This document shows, piece after piece, positions 44,401-55,999 of a DNA stretch of 64,000 bases (the first letter of the stretch is position 1; every line of letters starts with the position of its first letter). The position numbers were made by a program, and so were the translations under genes. A model generated the notes under the pieces. The model had not been told where the DNA came from, did not search any database, and worked only from the letters and a program-made list of their open reading frames with translations. Location of the stretch: positions 3,263,620 to 3,327,619 of the forward strand of contig NC_020173.2 of assembly GCF_000224145.3 (NCBI RefSeq), given 5' to 3'. Source of the stretch: Ciona intestinalis (Eukaryota > Chordata > Ascidiacea > Phlebobranchia > Cionidae).

Positions 44401-47400
44401 CCATATATAACACAGCACTTCACCATTACGATTATCATTCAATGAATTTAAATCTGAATGTGGTTGGGATTATCTCTACATTCATGATGGGGATTCAGCA
44501 TTCAGCCCTCTCATTGCTTCAATGAATGGAATCACTTATCCAGCAGGTCAATTATTATCATGTATTTATATATGGGTGGTATAGGATGGGACATTTTTGT
44601 TTTATTTTATCGTCCCATTTGGTAGTACACACTACATAAAGAATGTTTACAATATTAGAGAAGACACCCATGTTATAACTTGACACTAAGAATGATCTAT
44701 GTGAATACACCATGTGTGTCTGGTGTGTAAAAAACACCCACGTTATAAGTCAACCATGAGAAAAAAATCCGTAAAATTACCAAACGTTTATTTATTTGTA
44801 AATTTGTAATAACTTCATTCAGCATTTTCAATGCTTGTTGAAATGTAAGTAGTGCCATGTATTGATTGCCAATTAATTATAATGTAAAAATCCATTGATT
44901 GTGACCTCACAACCTCCTTTGTTACCTCACAACATGAACTAATTAAAGATTTAATCTACAGGTCAGAACAATTCCTACAACCCAGAAATAATTGCAACAT
45001 CAGGAAAAGCATTTATTCACTTCTATAGTGATGTTGCTTATACTATGAGTGGTTTCAATATGACGTACACAGTTGATGAGTGTGTCTATGATTGCTTCAA
45101 TAGGGGAAACTGCACAGGTAGATTATTATTCCATTTTTGTTATTAAACATAAAGTATTGTGTCTTTGGGCATGACACTTAACAGCAATTGTTTTGAGTTG
45201 ACCCAGTGTTACCCAATCCGGTCCGAATGGGTTGTCTAAATTGTCAGCTATACATTAGAAAAAAAATACTATTTACCTACAAAGATATACATTGTTATTC
45301 TTAAGTGGGCTGGGGGCATAAGGTGTATAAAAAACAAAACCCGTGATCTGTGTTATAACAACTGTCGTTGCTCCACCATATGAGAATACATAAGTTAATC
45401 TTAGTAATGTCATGTATGGATCAGAATAACCAATGTAATAACAGGTGCTAATTACATGCCTGTCTGTCAGACACATATTGGCCAACCACACACTTAGTAT
45501 TAAATTTAAATACTACATTGATTAGATGTATTGATTTCATGTGTATTGGTTTTTATGCTGCATGGTATATTTCTGTATGAATGTTATTGTGAAATGAATA
45601 AACATATCATAGTTTCCTATTAATATTATATTTTTGTATGTACATTAACCAAATGTATTTCATTATGTACGAAACAGGACTTATTTTATCATTCAAAATT
45701 TTATGCCATAAAATGATTTTCGTACATATCCAATTTCTTGGTGTGTGATTGTAAGTTGTTACCATACCTCTACCAGCCTATACAATGAATGTAAATTAAT
45801 ACTGGGTTTAAAACTTTAAATAATATTATATTGCAGTGTGGCAGTCACTGGCAGCCATTGTCAATTTCATGGGCATGCCTCACTGATTCTCAAACAATAT
45901 CAATCCTATATTTATTATTTGCCATGCTTTATGATAGTGTATTGAATACAGTCTATACAGAAGTAGTGTGGTATTGTATATTGCTGCGGGGTAGGATGGA
46001 TACTATAGCACTTAACATGGCATATATATATATATATATATTTTAATTGTGTTTTTTAACATTTAGCAAGCTCTTTTCGGGAGCATACGGTTGTATAATA
46101 CTGTAAATATTCTTTGTTTACTACCTGTAAAAAAAAATAAAAACATTCATCATCTTACTTAACAATAACCATATTTACATGTACCATCTTACCCCAACCT
46201 ACCATATTACGTGTACCATCTTACCCCAACTTACCATATTTACATGGACTATCTTACCCCAACCTACTATTCATAATTAATATTTTGATATCTATTATAC
46301 AGTGGGCAAGTGTGAATGTGGAAATGGATGGCATGGTAGTTCATGTCAGGCACAAACTTGTCCCAACAACTGCAGTGCTGCACAAAACTATGGCAAATGC
46401 TCAAGTTCATACCCAGTTGATCAGTGCGATTGTGAAACTGGCCACACTGGCCAGGATTGTTCACTGCCTGCACCAAGTACTAAGGTATGTCGTACAAACA
46501 TAGTCTGGTCTGGTTGTCAAGGTAATGGGTCAAATCTCACCTAAATCTCTAGTCCCATGGTATGCCTTGCTGTATGACCCCGCACATATAGAATAAAATG
46601 TACATATATAATGTTGGGAGGCATGGGCTAAATCTGGCCTCCATTCTAAGTTATACAGAATATAATCAAAAGTATGCGTATGGTGTTGCTTTGTTTGCAA
46701 AACTTGTTGCTGTTAAAATAGAATTGTTGTCTTACAATATAATAACTGTACCGTATGCTCCAGAACACTAAGGTATGTTATGTTGTATAAAGGCACCCTA
46801 GGTGTTCAGGTAATGGACCAAATCTGTCCTAAATTCCAGGTCATTCATATAGAATATTATAGGGAATATTGTTGCATTATTTGCAAAGCAAACAGCATTG
46901 TTGTCCCACAATATAGCCATGTTCATTATTCCATATGATGCAGAATACAAAACAAACACATTACATTGGTTAGGTGCAACATTCTAATGTTGTAACCACA
47001 TAATAATAGCTCATATTCTGCCACAAATGTCGCTACTGTTAGTTTAGTTTACAAGCATTCTAATTATTTTGTTGTGGACTTGTGGACACTCTGGCTTATC
47101 TATATGACCACATACTGTAGGTCATAATAATTGGTTTTTCACTTATAATTTTTACACATTCAGTAGCCATATGTGATAATTTTTACACATTCAGTAGCCA
47201 TATGTGATTTGTGTCAGTATACCTAGGGGACTATATTGTGTAGTTGTATATTAATTAACATGATGTATTCATATCATTGACATTAGGAATACATCACATG
47301 TAAGATTGAATTATTTATTACATTGATTCAAAAATTTTACAAACAATTAGACTCACAAAAATATCTTCACAAAAATTAGTTCAAGAGATAAAAATATACA

Positions 47401-50400
47401 TCTGATATTCTTAGCATAATTTTTACAAATAACTTGTTTTGGTTGATTATTACAAACAGAAATTACAGAAAAGTATTATTTGTAATAAAAACAAATAAAA
47501 ATACAAATAGATTGTTTTAGTTTATCAATACAAATAGAATTTACAGAAAAATTATTATTAAACCATCATGATAAGAAATGCAAGATTTTTTTGTAAGACT
47601 GATGCTGTCATCAAAAGAGTCGCATCTGACTTATAAGTCCTTGGTTCCTGACCTCTAACTTAAACCATTGATACTTAAGTGTGCTTCAGTTCACTTGGGT
47701 GCAACAGCTATGCTTTTATGTGTCGCTCTTTCCTACTCCTTTTATTCACAGCGTGTTTTAACTCCTGTCATTTTGCTAAGTTCTTCTTTTTATAAATAGT
47801 ATGATCTTTTTCTATCAATTTTAAAGAAATAAATAAAAATTATGTTTGTTGATTCTATTTGATTTTTAAAAGACTGCATTGCCATTTTGGCGAAATATTT
47901 ATCTTTTAAATTAATACTTTTATTATACAATTGGTTGAACTTGATTTTTGTCTGTTACGTTTTTGTAGCACCAGATCCGTATTATGTTTATGGTATATTA
48001 CTTACTCAGTATTATTTTTTACAGGGTGTTTGGGATAGTTTTGAGTTCAATCCTCGTGCAACCACACCAAGTGCTTCATACGCAGCAGTTTCAGTTGACC
48101 ACCAGATTTGGGTGTATGGGGGCATGAAGTTTGGTGTACCAACTATGCAAGACCTGTTCATGTACAATGTTTCTTCTCAAGTATGGAGCACAGTAGTGAC
48201 TTCGAACCAGACGTACCCGCAGTCAAGATATGGCCACACGATGGTAGCATGGGAAAATTCTTTGATTGTTTTTGGGGGGAAATTAACAAAAACCGAAAAA
48301 GCCGTTGACCATATTTGGCAGTTCGACAAAATCAATTCAACATGGATGAAAATTGATTATGATGTCACATTCAACAAACAATTAAACAATGAGACGAGTG
48401 TATTGGAGTTATCGGGTCATACAGCTGACATAGTTACCCTGAATAACAATGTAACAATCATGCTTGTGATGTTTGGATATCATCCTGTGATGTCATACAG
48501 CCAATTTGTGTACGAGTATGACATCATAAACAAGACATGGCACAGGCCACAAACAGGAAGGGTCGGTAAAAATAAAATACCAGGATTATTCGGACACACA
48601 ACTGTATACGATCCAACTACGAACCTAATATACATCCATGGTGGGGCAATCAGCGTGCTCAGTTCAATAGCACTGGTTTCAACAACATACGCATACAATC
48701 CTAACAGCAAATGCTTCACAATACTGAAATCATCAGACCAGCCAAGATATTTACATTCAGCAAGCTTAATAAATGGAGTGATGTATGTGTATGGTGGAAA
48801 CACACATAATGATACAAATGAAAGCAAAGGAGCCTTATGTTACTCACCAAGTTTCATGGCTTATAATATACAATGCAACAGGTTAGTAGCACTTTGTTTA
48901 ATTTTTAATATGGTTACAGTCTTAAAGAACAACAGGCTTGTAGTACTGTTTTAAAAATTCTAATCACTGAAACACTGAAACAGTATTAGTTTTTAAACGA
49001 AATTTTTGGAGACAATTATGTTATATAAATGGGCTGTAATTTTCTAATGGAGACTGATGAGAAAATCAGTATTTTATGCACCTTGTGAGTTGTGACCTTA
49101 GTAGTTAAAGTTATGGTAATATGTTTTGGTTATTTGCGTATGTATTAATATGAGTATATGGTTGTTGTAGTTATAGACACATAGTTGTAAATTGATAAAA
49201 AAGGTAAATTGATAAAAAAACAAATAACTAATATTAATGCATATACTCTAAAACGGGCTTTTTTCCTAAGTATTTAAATGTGGATTCAAGTACATTTTTA
49301 ACATTGTATAAAAATCTTATAAAATTTAAATAAAGTTAAGTGTTCCGTTCTTACACTGCATTATAAAAACCTATCTATTACATAACAGTAACACACTGTA
49401 AATACAAAGGCAAATATCCAGCATTCCTTACTAATCATGCTTGTTTTAATATATCCACATATACACACGTGCTTATCTTTCTACATACATACATACAGCT
49501 ATTCATGGAACCAAGGGTTAATATTTAACAGTAATATTGTTCACCAATACTAGCTCCATAGCTATGTCCAGTGTTTATCCACAAACAACTGTCTATATTG
49601 ATACACTAAGCTGGTACTTACTTATATTTGATTTGGTTTAGTTCCAAAAAATCTGTTGTTAGGGCCTAGGATTCTTCAAAATTTGGTTGCCATAAACATA
49701 GGTCTGTATGTGGTAAATTTTTAGCATATGAGATGCCAGTAAAACTCTGTGGTAATGGGCCAACTCTTGCATAAATATTAGGCCCCATAGTGTGTTTGCT
49801 GCGGGACCTTACCTTTGTAAAATGGAGAAGAAAAATGAAAAAAATAATATTTCTGTATTTCATTCCTGTCAGGAGTAAGACATAAAAAGTCATTTTAAAA
49901 TAATTTTAATATATATATATACAGTAAGCTGGGGGAAGATGGGACACCTTTTAACTATATTTTCTCATCCCATTTAGTTGTAAACAAAAAACATTCAATG
50001 AATTATAAAACTATATCCTCCTGACTAACACAGACCGTTGTTAATTGTTTAAAACACGATCCGGATATTTCGATACTATATGCTAAAGGTGACCCATCTT
50101 TCCCCGCCCTACTATATATATAGTAGTAGACATGTAGACTGGACACTACCGACTACTTACATGTTACATAACCTATGGTATTATTTTAATACGGAAGTCA
50201 TATTGTTGTTTATTCTATTCGAAACTGACACCAGACACTTTGTTATCAATATAGAAGGCGCCAAGATAATATTATGCTGTCAACACTTCATTTAATGAAT
50301 GGATTACACATTAACTATCATATTGATTGTATGTTAATTATATAGTAGGTTGGGGTAAGATGGTCCATGTTTTTTATCTATTTTATCGTCCTGTCTGGTA

Positions 50401-53400
50401 GTAAACAACGGATATTAGGGAATTATATTTTTTGCTGTATTTTCATTGTTAGTTTGTTAAAAAGGACATTCATTTTTTAGTTTATAAAAATAGATTGAAA
50501 ACTATAGGGTATTATTTGCTAATCTTTCCCAACCATATTGTATCTATAATGTTGTAATTTAAATGATCAAACCAATTGTAAATTCCAAATATTTGGACAT
50601 CGAAATATGGAATATTATGTGCTAACGGTATCCATCTCCCCCACCCACCCTACTGTATCTATAACATTGTGGTATAAATGGCCAAACCAATTGTAAAGGC
50701 TTAAAAATTTTAACATCTATATATTTACAGCTGGCACACTTTAAAAGAACAATCCAACAGTTTAAATCCAAGTCGTTTTGGTCATGACAGTGTTGTTGTG
50801 ACATCGCAATCACCAACAATGACCAATAGTTTGTTCATATTCAGTGGTTATGATGGTATGATGGTACATGATGTGTTGACTTATCAACCAGGCAGCTGTG
50901 AAGCAATTTTCAATGAAACAACATGTATAGGTGAGATTTTAAGGCAGAGTATGTTGTAATTAAAATTAGTTGTACATTTTACTGTATTTGACTATCTGAT
51001 TCCGCATTATCATTGATTAAAATTTGTAAATTTACCCCAAAAGATACAGATAGGTGTATGTATCCTTGGGCAAGACATTTAACAGACATTGCTCCAACAC
51101 AGTGGTCACTATTGGGTTGTAGCACCCTGGGTATTGGGGTAATGGGCCAACTCTCTCTTACATCTCAGGTTGCATGGCGTGTCAAACCTGTCATTCTGTA
51201 GGACTTAATACATATAGTGTAAATAGAAGTTCATAAATAGAAGTGTGGGATGACAAACTGTCATATGGGCTATGACTAAACATGCTTACCTAAGCAAAAC
51301 AGCAGGGTGCAGGTTTTGTAGGTGTCACCAAGACACCAAGAATGTGTCTTAAGATTTAAAATTGCTCAGATAGATCCTATATAACGTCTGCATTTGAATC
51401 TGTAATTAATTATCTCAGTTTGTATTGTATTTTTGGCATTAAATTTATAAGGTAGTACTTGTGTAGTCAAATATGACATTCTATATGGGTGATGTCTTTG
51501 TAGAGGCGCTATGATTTCTGGACAAGAGTTAGAATATCCCAATTTATTCTACACCTTATCTGTATTTCCCCAACTTAAAATTTCAGAATTTTTAGTTTAA
51601 ATTTTTATCTTTAAAAAAAAATTTAAAAAAATATTTTGGTTTTGTGTATATTTACCTTCAATTTTGCGGAAAATATTTTAAGTATTTTTTTAATTTCAGG
51701 CAGAGAGGATTTATCTTGTATGTGGGATGGTAAGAAATGTGGATTGGGAGCTTTTAATGATACTGATACTTGTAAGAAAGGAAGGTCCAATATACAAACA
51801 TCTTGCTCAATTACAACAGTGGATTTTTGCAAAAGTTTTTCCAATTGCTACCAATGTAATAGTTTGGATGTTTGTTTATGGACAGAGAGAGGTTGTGAGG
51901 AAAAACTTGATGATAGTGTTGGCGTAATATGCAGCACAGCGTGCTCTATGGCCACCACGTGCAGCTCATGTGTCACCACCGGTGCGTGTATGTGGTGTTT
52001 GAACCAACAGCAGTGTATTTCCACAAACTCGTATGTTGTACAGTACCCCTATGGTCAATGCCTGGAATGGACAAATAAAGGATCTTGTCCATTGTATGAG
52101 TGTTCTGCATTAAAGACATGCGGAGATTGTCAGCATAACCCAAAGTGTGGTTGGTGTGATGATGGATTACATACAGGGCTCGGTACTTGTATGGAAGGCA
52201 GCAGTGCTGGACCCATGGTGTTTGATAATGTCACTGAAAACTATCAAGTGTCAGCTGGTATGTGTGGAACTGGATGGTATTTCACTTCGTGCCCACTTTG
52301 TCAGTGCAATGGACATAGTAAGTGTGACGCAAACAACGTTTGTATTAATTGTGAAAACAACACAACTGGAGACCAATGCCAAACCTGCGCACTTGGATAT
52401 TATGGCGACCCTAGGAATGGGAACAACTGCACTCAGTGCGAATGTGGGATAAAAGCGGAGTCCTGCAACTCAGCTACTGGAGCTTGTAACTGTGATACCA
52501 AAGGTGTGAATGGCAGGTCATGTGAAGCTTGTGACACAGATAACGGTTACACAGGGAATGCCACGGGCAATGGGACATGTTTCTACTCACTTCTTATTAA
52601 TTATCAATTTACATTCAATTTAAAAAGTGACGCAGACGACACTTATGTTACAAAAATTAACTTTAAAAACATCCCCCCACTTGAAGAAGATGTGCAAATG
52701 AACTTTTTGTCAAGTCAATCAAGCAACATCCGGTTTGCTGTCATTTCAACCGCTACACAGATAGCTTTTGGTGGAGAACAAACAATCTTATTAGTGGAGA
52801 ATGTGACAGATTATACGTTCACATTTTATGCGAGCAAGTACAGGATAGGGCAGGATGGACTAAATACAACAGTGAGAATTTATGTCTCGGATTTCAAAAC
52901 TCCAAGCCTTATAAAGGTATGTATGTGTTGCTGCATGGTGTGTAAAAGGACAACTGGACAGTGAGCATAAGGTGCATGAATAGGTTATATGTGTCTGGTG
53001 TACAAGAAGACACCCATGTTATAACTTGACAGATCACAAGACAAACAATTTCTAGAAAAGTCGTCACAAAAAAAAAACAAATTAAAAAACTTAACAAATA
53101 AAACAAAAATTTCTGTTTATAACAAAAAAGTTAAACACCATAAAACTCCCAGATCTCTTTACTCCAACGAAGCAACCGTCTCCTCAAAATCCTCCTGATC
53201 CTTTTCTCCTCCTTCCTTGTGATCCTCCTCATAGCAGCCGTAACATGGAAGATGAAAATGATGTACGACGTGCATAGGTTACGCGCTAATCGAGCAGTGG
53301 AAATGGCTGAAATGGCAGCACGACCATTTGCGGCGATTGATCTGTGTTGTGATGATATGTATAGGTCAACACAGGTAATTGGAACATATAAAGTATTTGT

Positions 53401-54037
53401 GACTTGTATTTTTATTTTATATATGAGGTCTTAGCTATATTCAATACATAGCCAGTTGGCGTTGGGCCAACCTTGGCCTGAATCCCAATTTTTTATACCT
53501 GGCTGACCCCACCCCTATAGAAGAATCAACTTGGCTCAGTACCCACTTGATATGAGAGTAAAGTCTTATATATAGATACATAGAATAGAAAAACAAATAA
53601 ATGATTTTTAATTCTCTTTACAATTTATACAAATGCAGGCATTAATGTCTAAAGAAGAAACAGAAATTTGTTCGTTGGTTTTAACTCCTGAAGCCATATG
53701 TGAAGAAAAATGTTCAAACGACCAAGTTTCTGTTGTGTCTGTGTTCCTATGGTTGCCTACCAGTATACCTTCTGATGAAGTGACGAAAACAAAAAGTGAA
53801 ACCAACTCTGACACACCCCCTTATTTCGTAACCCCCCCTCCTGGCCAGTGTGGGTTAGCAATTGGGACAGCTCTAATACAAGGCACAAAAAGCACAAACA
53901 CAACACCTTCTCCTAACATTCGAAGGCCACATAGGAATAATAATAATAATCCTTCTTCCATAAACAGCACAACCATAGTAGCGACTCCAAACCAAGAAGC
54001 TTACGACAATCATGCAATGGCGGTCAACACTGTGTAA
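41427..54037 (+). CDS. atrn: Attractin / attractin-like, complete, without C-type lectin domain
   Basis: A type I membrane protein of the attractin/MEGF8 family. Exons: 41427-41625, 41931-42003, 44416-44546, 44962-45117, 46303-46484, 48025-48881, 50731-50930, 51700-52916, 53153-53374, 53639-54037, with all phases consistent; 3636 nt, 1211 residues. Order: signal peptide (YWLVGALVLSSFFFESYC), EGF, CUB (about 67-175), EGF, Kelch propeller (about 248-600, with GNTHNDT as in human ATRN), PSI modules (ACMWCLNQQQCIS, CGWCDDG), laminin-type EGFs (QCNGHSKCD), a conserved membrane-proximal region (LLINYQFTFNL), one membrane segment (about 1016-1036) and a tail with MAARPFA (1059-1065), VVSVFLWLP and PPPGQCGLAI. 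Human ATRN has 1429 residues; the difference is largely the missing C-type lectin region. It could be the single ancestor of ATRN and ATRNL1; I cannot separate the two. Confidence 0.94.
42260..42329. repeat. Three-copy ~26-bp tandem repeat in attractin intron 2
   Basis: GTGAATTGTGGT occurs three times (about 42263, 42288, 42309), each followed by CAAAA or AAAAC. The long intron (42004-44415) otherwise holds a family D piece near 44300-44400 and no other feature I can name. Confidence 0.7.
44660..44760. repeat. Family C repeat in attractin intron
   Basis: AGAAGACACCCATGTTATAAC, then TTGACACTAAGAATG and ACCATGTGTGTCTGGTGTG, ending ACACCCACGTTATAAG. Preceded at about 44570-44655 by a fragment of family A (GGATGGGACATT). 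Confidence 0.6.
45985..46270. mobile_element. Family A element with a three-copy internal tandem repeat at its end
   Basis: Left end GCTGCGGGGTAGGATGGATA; middle words match family A. The right end has been amplified: ACCATCTTACCCCAAC or a variant followed by TACCATATT and TACATG or ACGTG occurs three times between about 46150 and 46270. A (TA)n run lies near 46022-46042. It ends about 35 bp before exon 46303-46484. Confidence 0.65.
47145..47206. repeat. Perfect 31-bp tandem duplication
   Basis: The unit starting ATAATTTTTACACATTCAG and ending CCATATGTG is present twice in a row (47145-47175, 47176-47206), in an attractin intron. It looks recent because both copies agree. Confidence 0.85.
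49919..50116. mobile_element. MITE-like element, family A, near full length
   Basis: Begins TACAGTAAGCTGGGGGAAG and GATGGGACACC, and ends GACCCATCTTTCCCCGCC and CTACTATA. Two worn relatives follow at about 50343-50535 (GTTGGGGTAAGATGG) and 50585-50655. All are in one attractin intron. Confidence 0.75.
52925..53035. repeat. Family C repeat in attractin intron
   Basis: GGACAGTGAGCATAAGGTGC, GTGTCTGGTGTACAAGAAG and ACACCCATGTTATAACTTG in order, immediately after the donor of exon 51700-52916. Confidence 0.65.
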
Positions 54038-54088
54038 TTTGTATAAAGATAATTTCGCACTTTATGTCTCGCGCACCGCTATAAGTTG

Positions 54089-54184
54089 ACAGCACGAAAC
54101 AAAAACACAGTTTTGCGAGATGCTGATCAACTTCATTGTTTTAAAAAGTTTGATCAGCATTTTGAAAACTTTATTTCGTGCTGT
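54089..54184. repeat. 96-nt imperfect inverted repeat (hairpin) after attractin
   Basis: The outer arms ACAGCACGAAA (54089-54099) and TTTCGTGCTGT (54174-54184) are perfect inverted copies. Inner arms TGCTGATCAAC (54121-54131) and GTTTGATCAGCA (54148-54159) pair almost perfectly. It lies about 50 nt downstream of the attractin stop codon, so it should be in the 3' UTR. It could be an RNA hairpin or a small foldback element. Confidence 0.75.
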
Positions 54185-55355
54185 AATTCCAACTAAAGTT
54201 CTGTTTGAATGCTTAAAAAAGCAGAACTATAAAGTTAAGCAGAAGTAACCTAAAGCAATTTCTAGATATTCTACTGATGTTGCTACTAGTTAAACTTAAT
54301 ACTTGAAATGGCTTTCTGTTTTTTACAAGAAGAGCAATTTGAAATATTATATAATATAGTATGTCGCACACATGCTGCAATAGTAAACACAGATACAGAC
54401 AGTTGAAACTCAAGTCTCCTGACAAAGGTGCAATAGCTGTGCACTCTATTTTCCTTTCCTGTCGTCATAGACTCTTTTCCGTCCCAAGACCTGATATGTA
54501 AAACTTAATTCACTTTGCACTTACAGCGAGTAATTCTTTTTCTTAAATTATTTTAGGTTTTGCAAATAAATATATTTATAGTGAAAGTTCTGTGTTGTGA
54601 TAGTACCAACTCGTGTTCAAAGGCACAAAATACAAAGCGTAAAAATGATCCCAAAACTGCATGAAATGACACCAAAAAAAATATTAAAACGCTTCTAAAT
54701 TACTACTGGAAAATGGAATTAAATGACACCGGTACACCGAAAGCTTCATATTAATGAACCATTAACAATAATTTTATATAGAACTGGTCTCTGCAAAAAA
54801 AAACAGTATAAAATGTCTATAAAACTGTTGTTTTAATTTTTTTTGGTTTGTTATGCAATGAAAATCTATATATACTATTTTAATGTGACAGGGCACAAAA
54901 GGAGCTAAAATGTATGCCTTATACACCCACACATTATAATAAATATACTTAGTTCTTTTATGCAGAGTCAAAGTACTATGTAGTCCTACATACACAAATA
55001 CACCATAGAATTGGATTGCACAAATATAACTTTTAAACATAAACAACCCATACGTGCAAAACATATAACCAAACTTCAAATTTTTTAAACGAAAAAGTAT
55101 TTTTTGCGCTTCAAAAATAACCACAATGTTTAAAACAAGCTTCATACTAAAACATTACTTATCTGTATACATTTTTTACAACACAAACTCAATTTTACCC
55201 AGGTTTTCATTAGCGCTCATTTTTGGCAACATTTTGTTTTGGATAGATTACAAAAACTTCATATTATTATTTTCATTCACTTTAACAAACTGCACATTCT
55301 GGTGTTTTATCGAAAAACCCCAAATTGAGTGTTGTGTGTGTAGTACATAAGAAAC

Positions 55356-55500
55356 CATAGGCACCAAACTTTTAAAAATGCAGGGGAGGCAGGGATAGTT
55401 CAAAACTTTGCCTAATATTGCAGGGTAGAAAATACAAGTTTTTTTTATCCTGCAGAGCTGAAACCTTTTTTACCCTGCCACCCCAGGTTTGGTGCCTATG
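55356..55500. mobile_element. 145-bp foldback/MITE with perfect 14-bp terminal inverted repeats
   Basis: Left end CATAGGCACCAAAC (55356-55369) and right end GTTTGGTGCCTATG (55487-55500) are exact inverted copies. Next inside, AATGCAGGGG faces CCCTGCCACCCC. No open frame. The ends differ from family A, so this is a separate family with one copy seen here. Confidence 0.8.
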
Positions 55501-55999
55501 CAAGGAACACATAGTAAAATTGGGCAAGTAACAATATTGCTTCATAATCTATACCAAGGGATGGGCAAACTATGGCATAATATTTGAACCCACAATGTTT
55601 TGTTGGAAATTATTGCAATCAACCCATTGTAGAAACTGTTTCTGTCTGGTATATTGTAGTTCTATAACAGCTCTTCGTTTTGACGTTCTATGGTTTTCAT
55701 AGTCGTTTTTATCAAACTGTATGATATTGGACATTGCACATTGGTACCGTACTAAGTTGACGAAAGAGCTGTTTCAGTACCCAAATTCATACTTTTGTTA
55801 CAGATTTATATAGCATTGGGCTTGTATGGCCTGCACATTAAGGTATGAACAAAATCTGATTTGTTTCAAAATTTGCCCACCCTGGCTTACGCTACACTTT
55901 ATAAAAGTCTTTTCATTTTCAGTGGTATCGGCCCGTTGTACAGTGTTCTATTTTAACTATGGTAAAATCTGGACACACAGTGGTTAAATGGAGTTGCAA

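Larger units (their letters stand above)
54038..55999. other. Convergent intergenic region, attractin to KIAA2013
   Basis: Holds the attractin 3' UTR with the hairpin, an AATAAA near 54567, and an inverted-ended 145-bp element at 55356-55500. Both flanking genes end here. The remaining sequence is AT-rich with no supported gene. Confidence 0.5.

Noticed and set aside
47887-48024. Extension of the Kelch exon of attractin upstream to an ATG-like start
   Set aside because: The frame continues into the intron. The TTTTTTACAG acceptor at 48024 gives phase 0 with the preceding EGF exon and matches the family, so the upstream part is non-coding.
54774-55350. Opposed frames of 123 and 74 codons after attractin
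   Set aside because: AT-rich sequence giving hydrophobic, Phe/Tyr/Ile-rich translations without motifs or splice signals; typical chance frames in such DNA.
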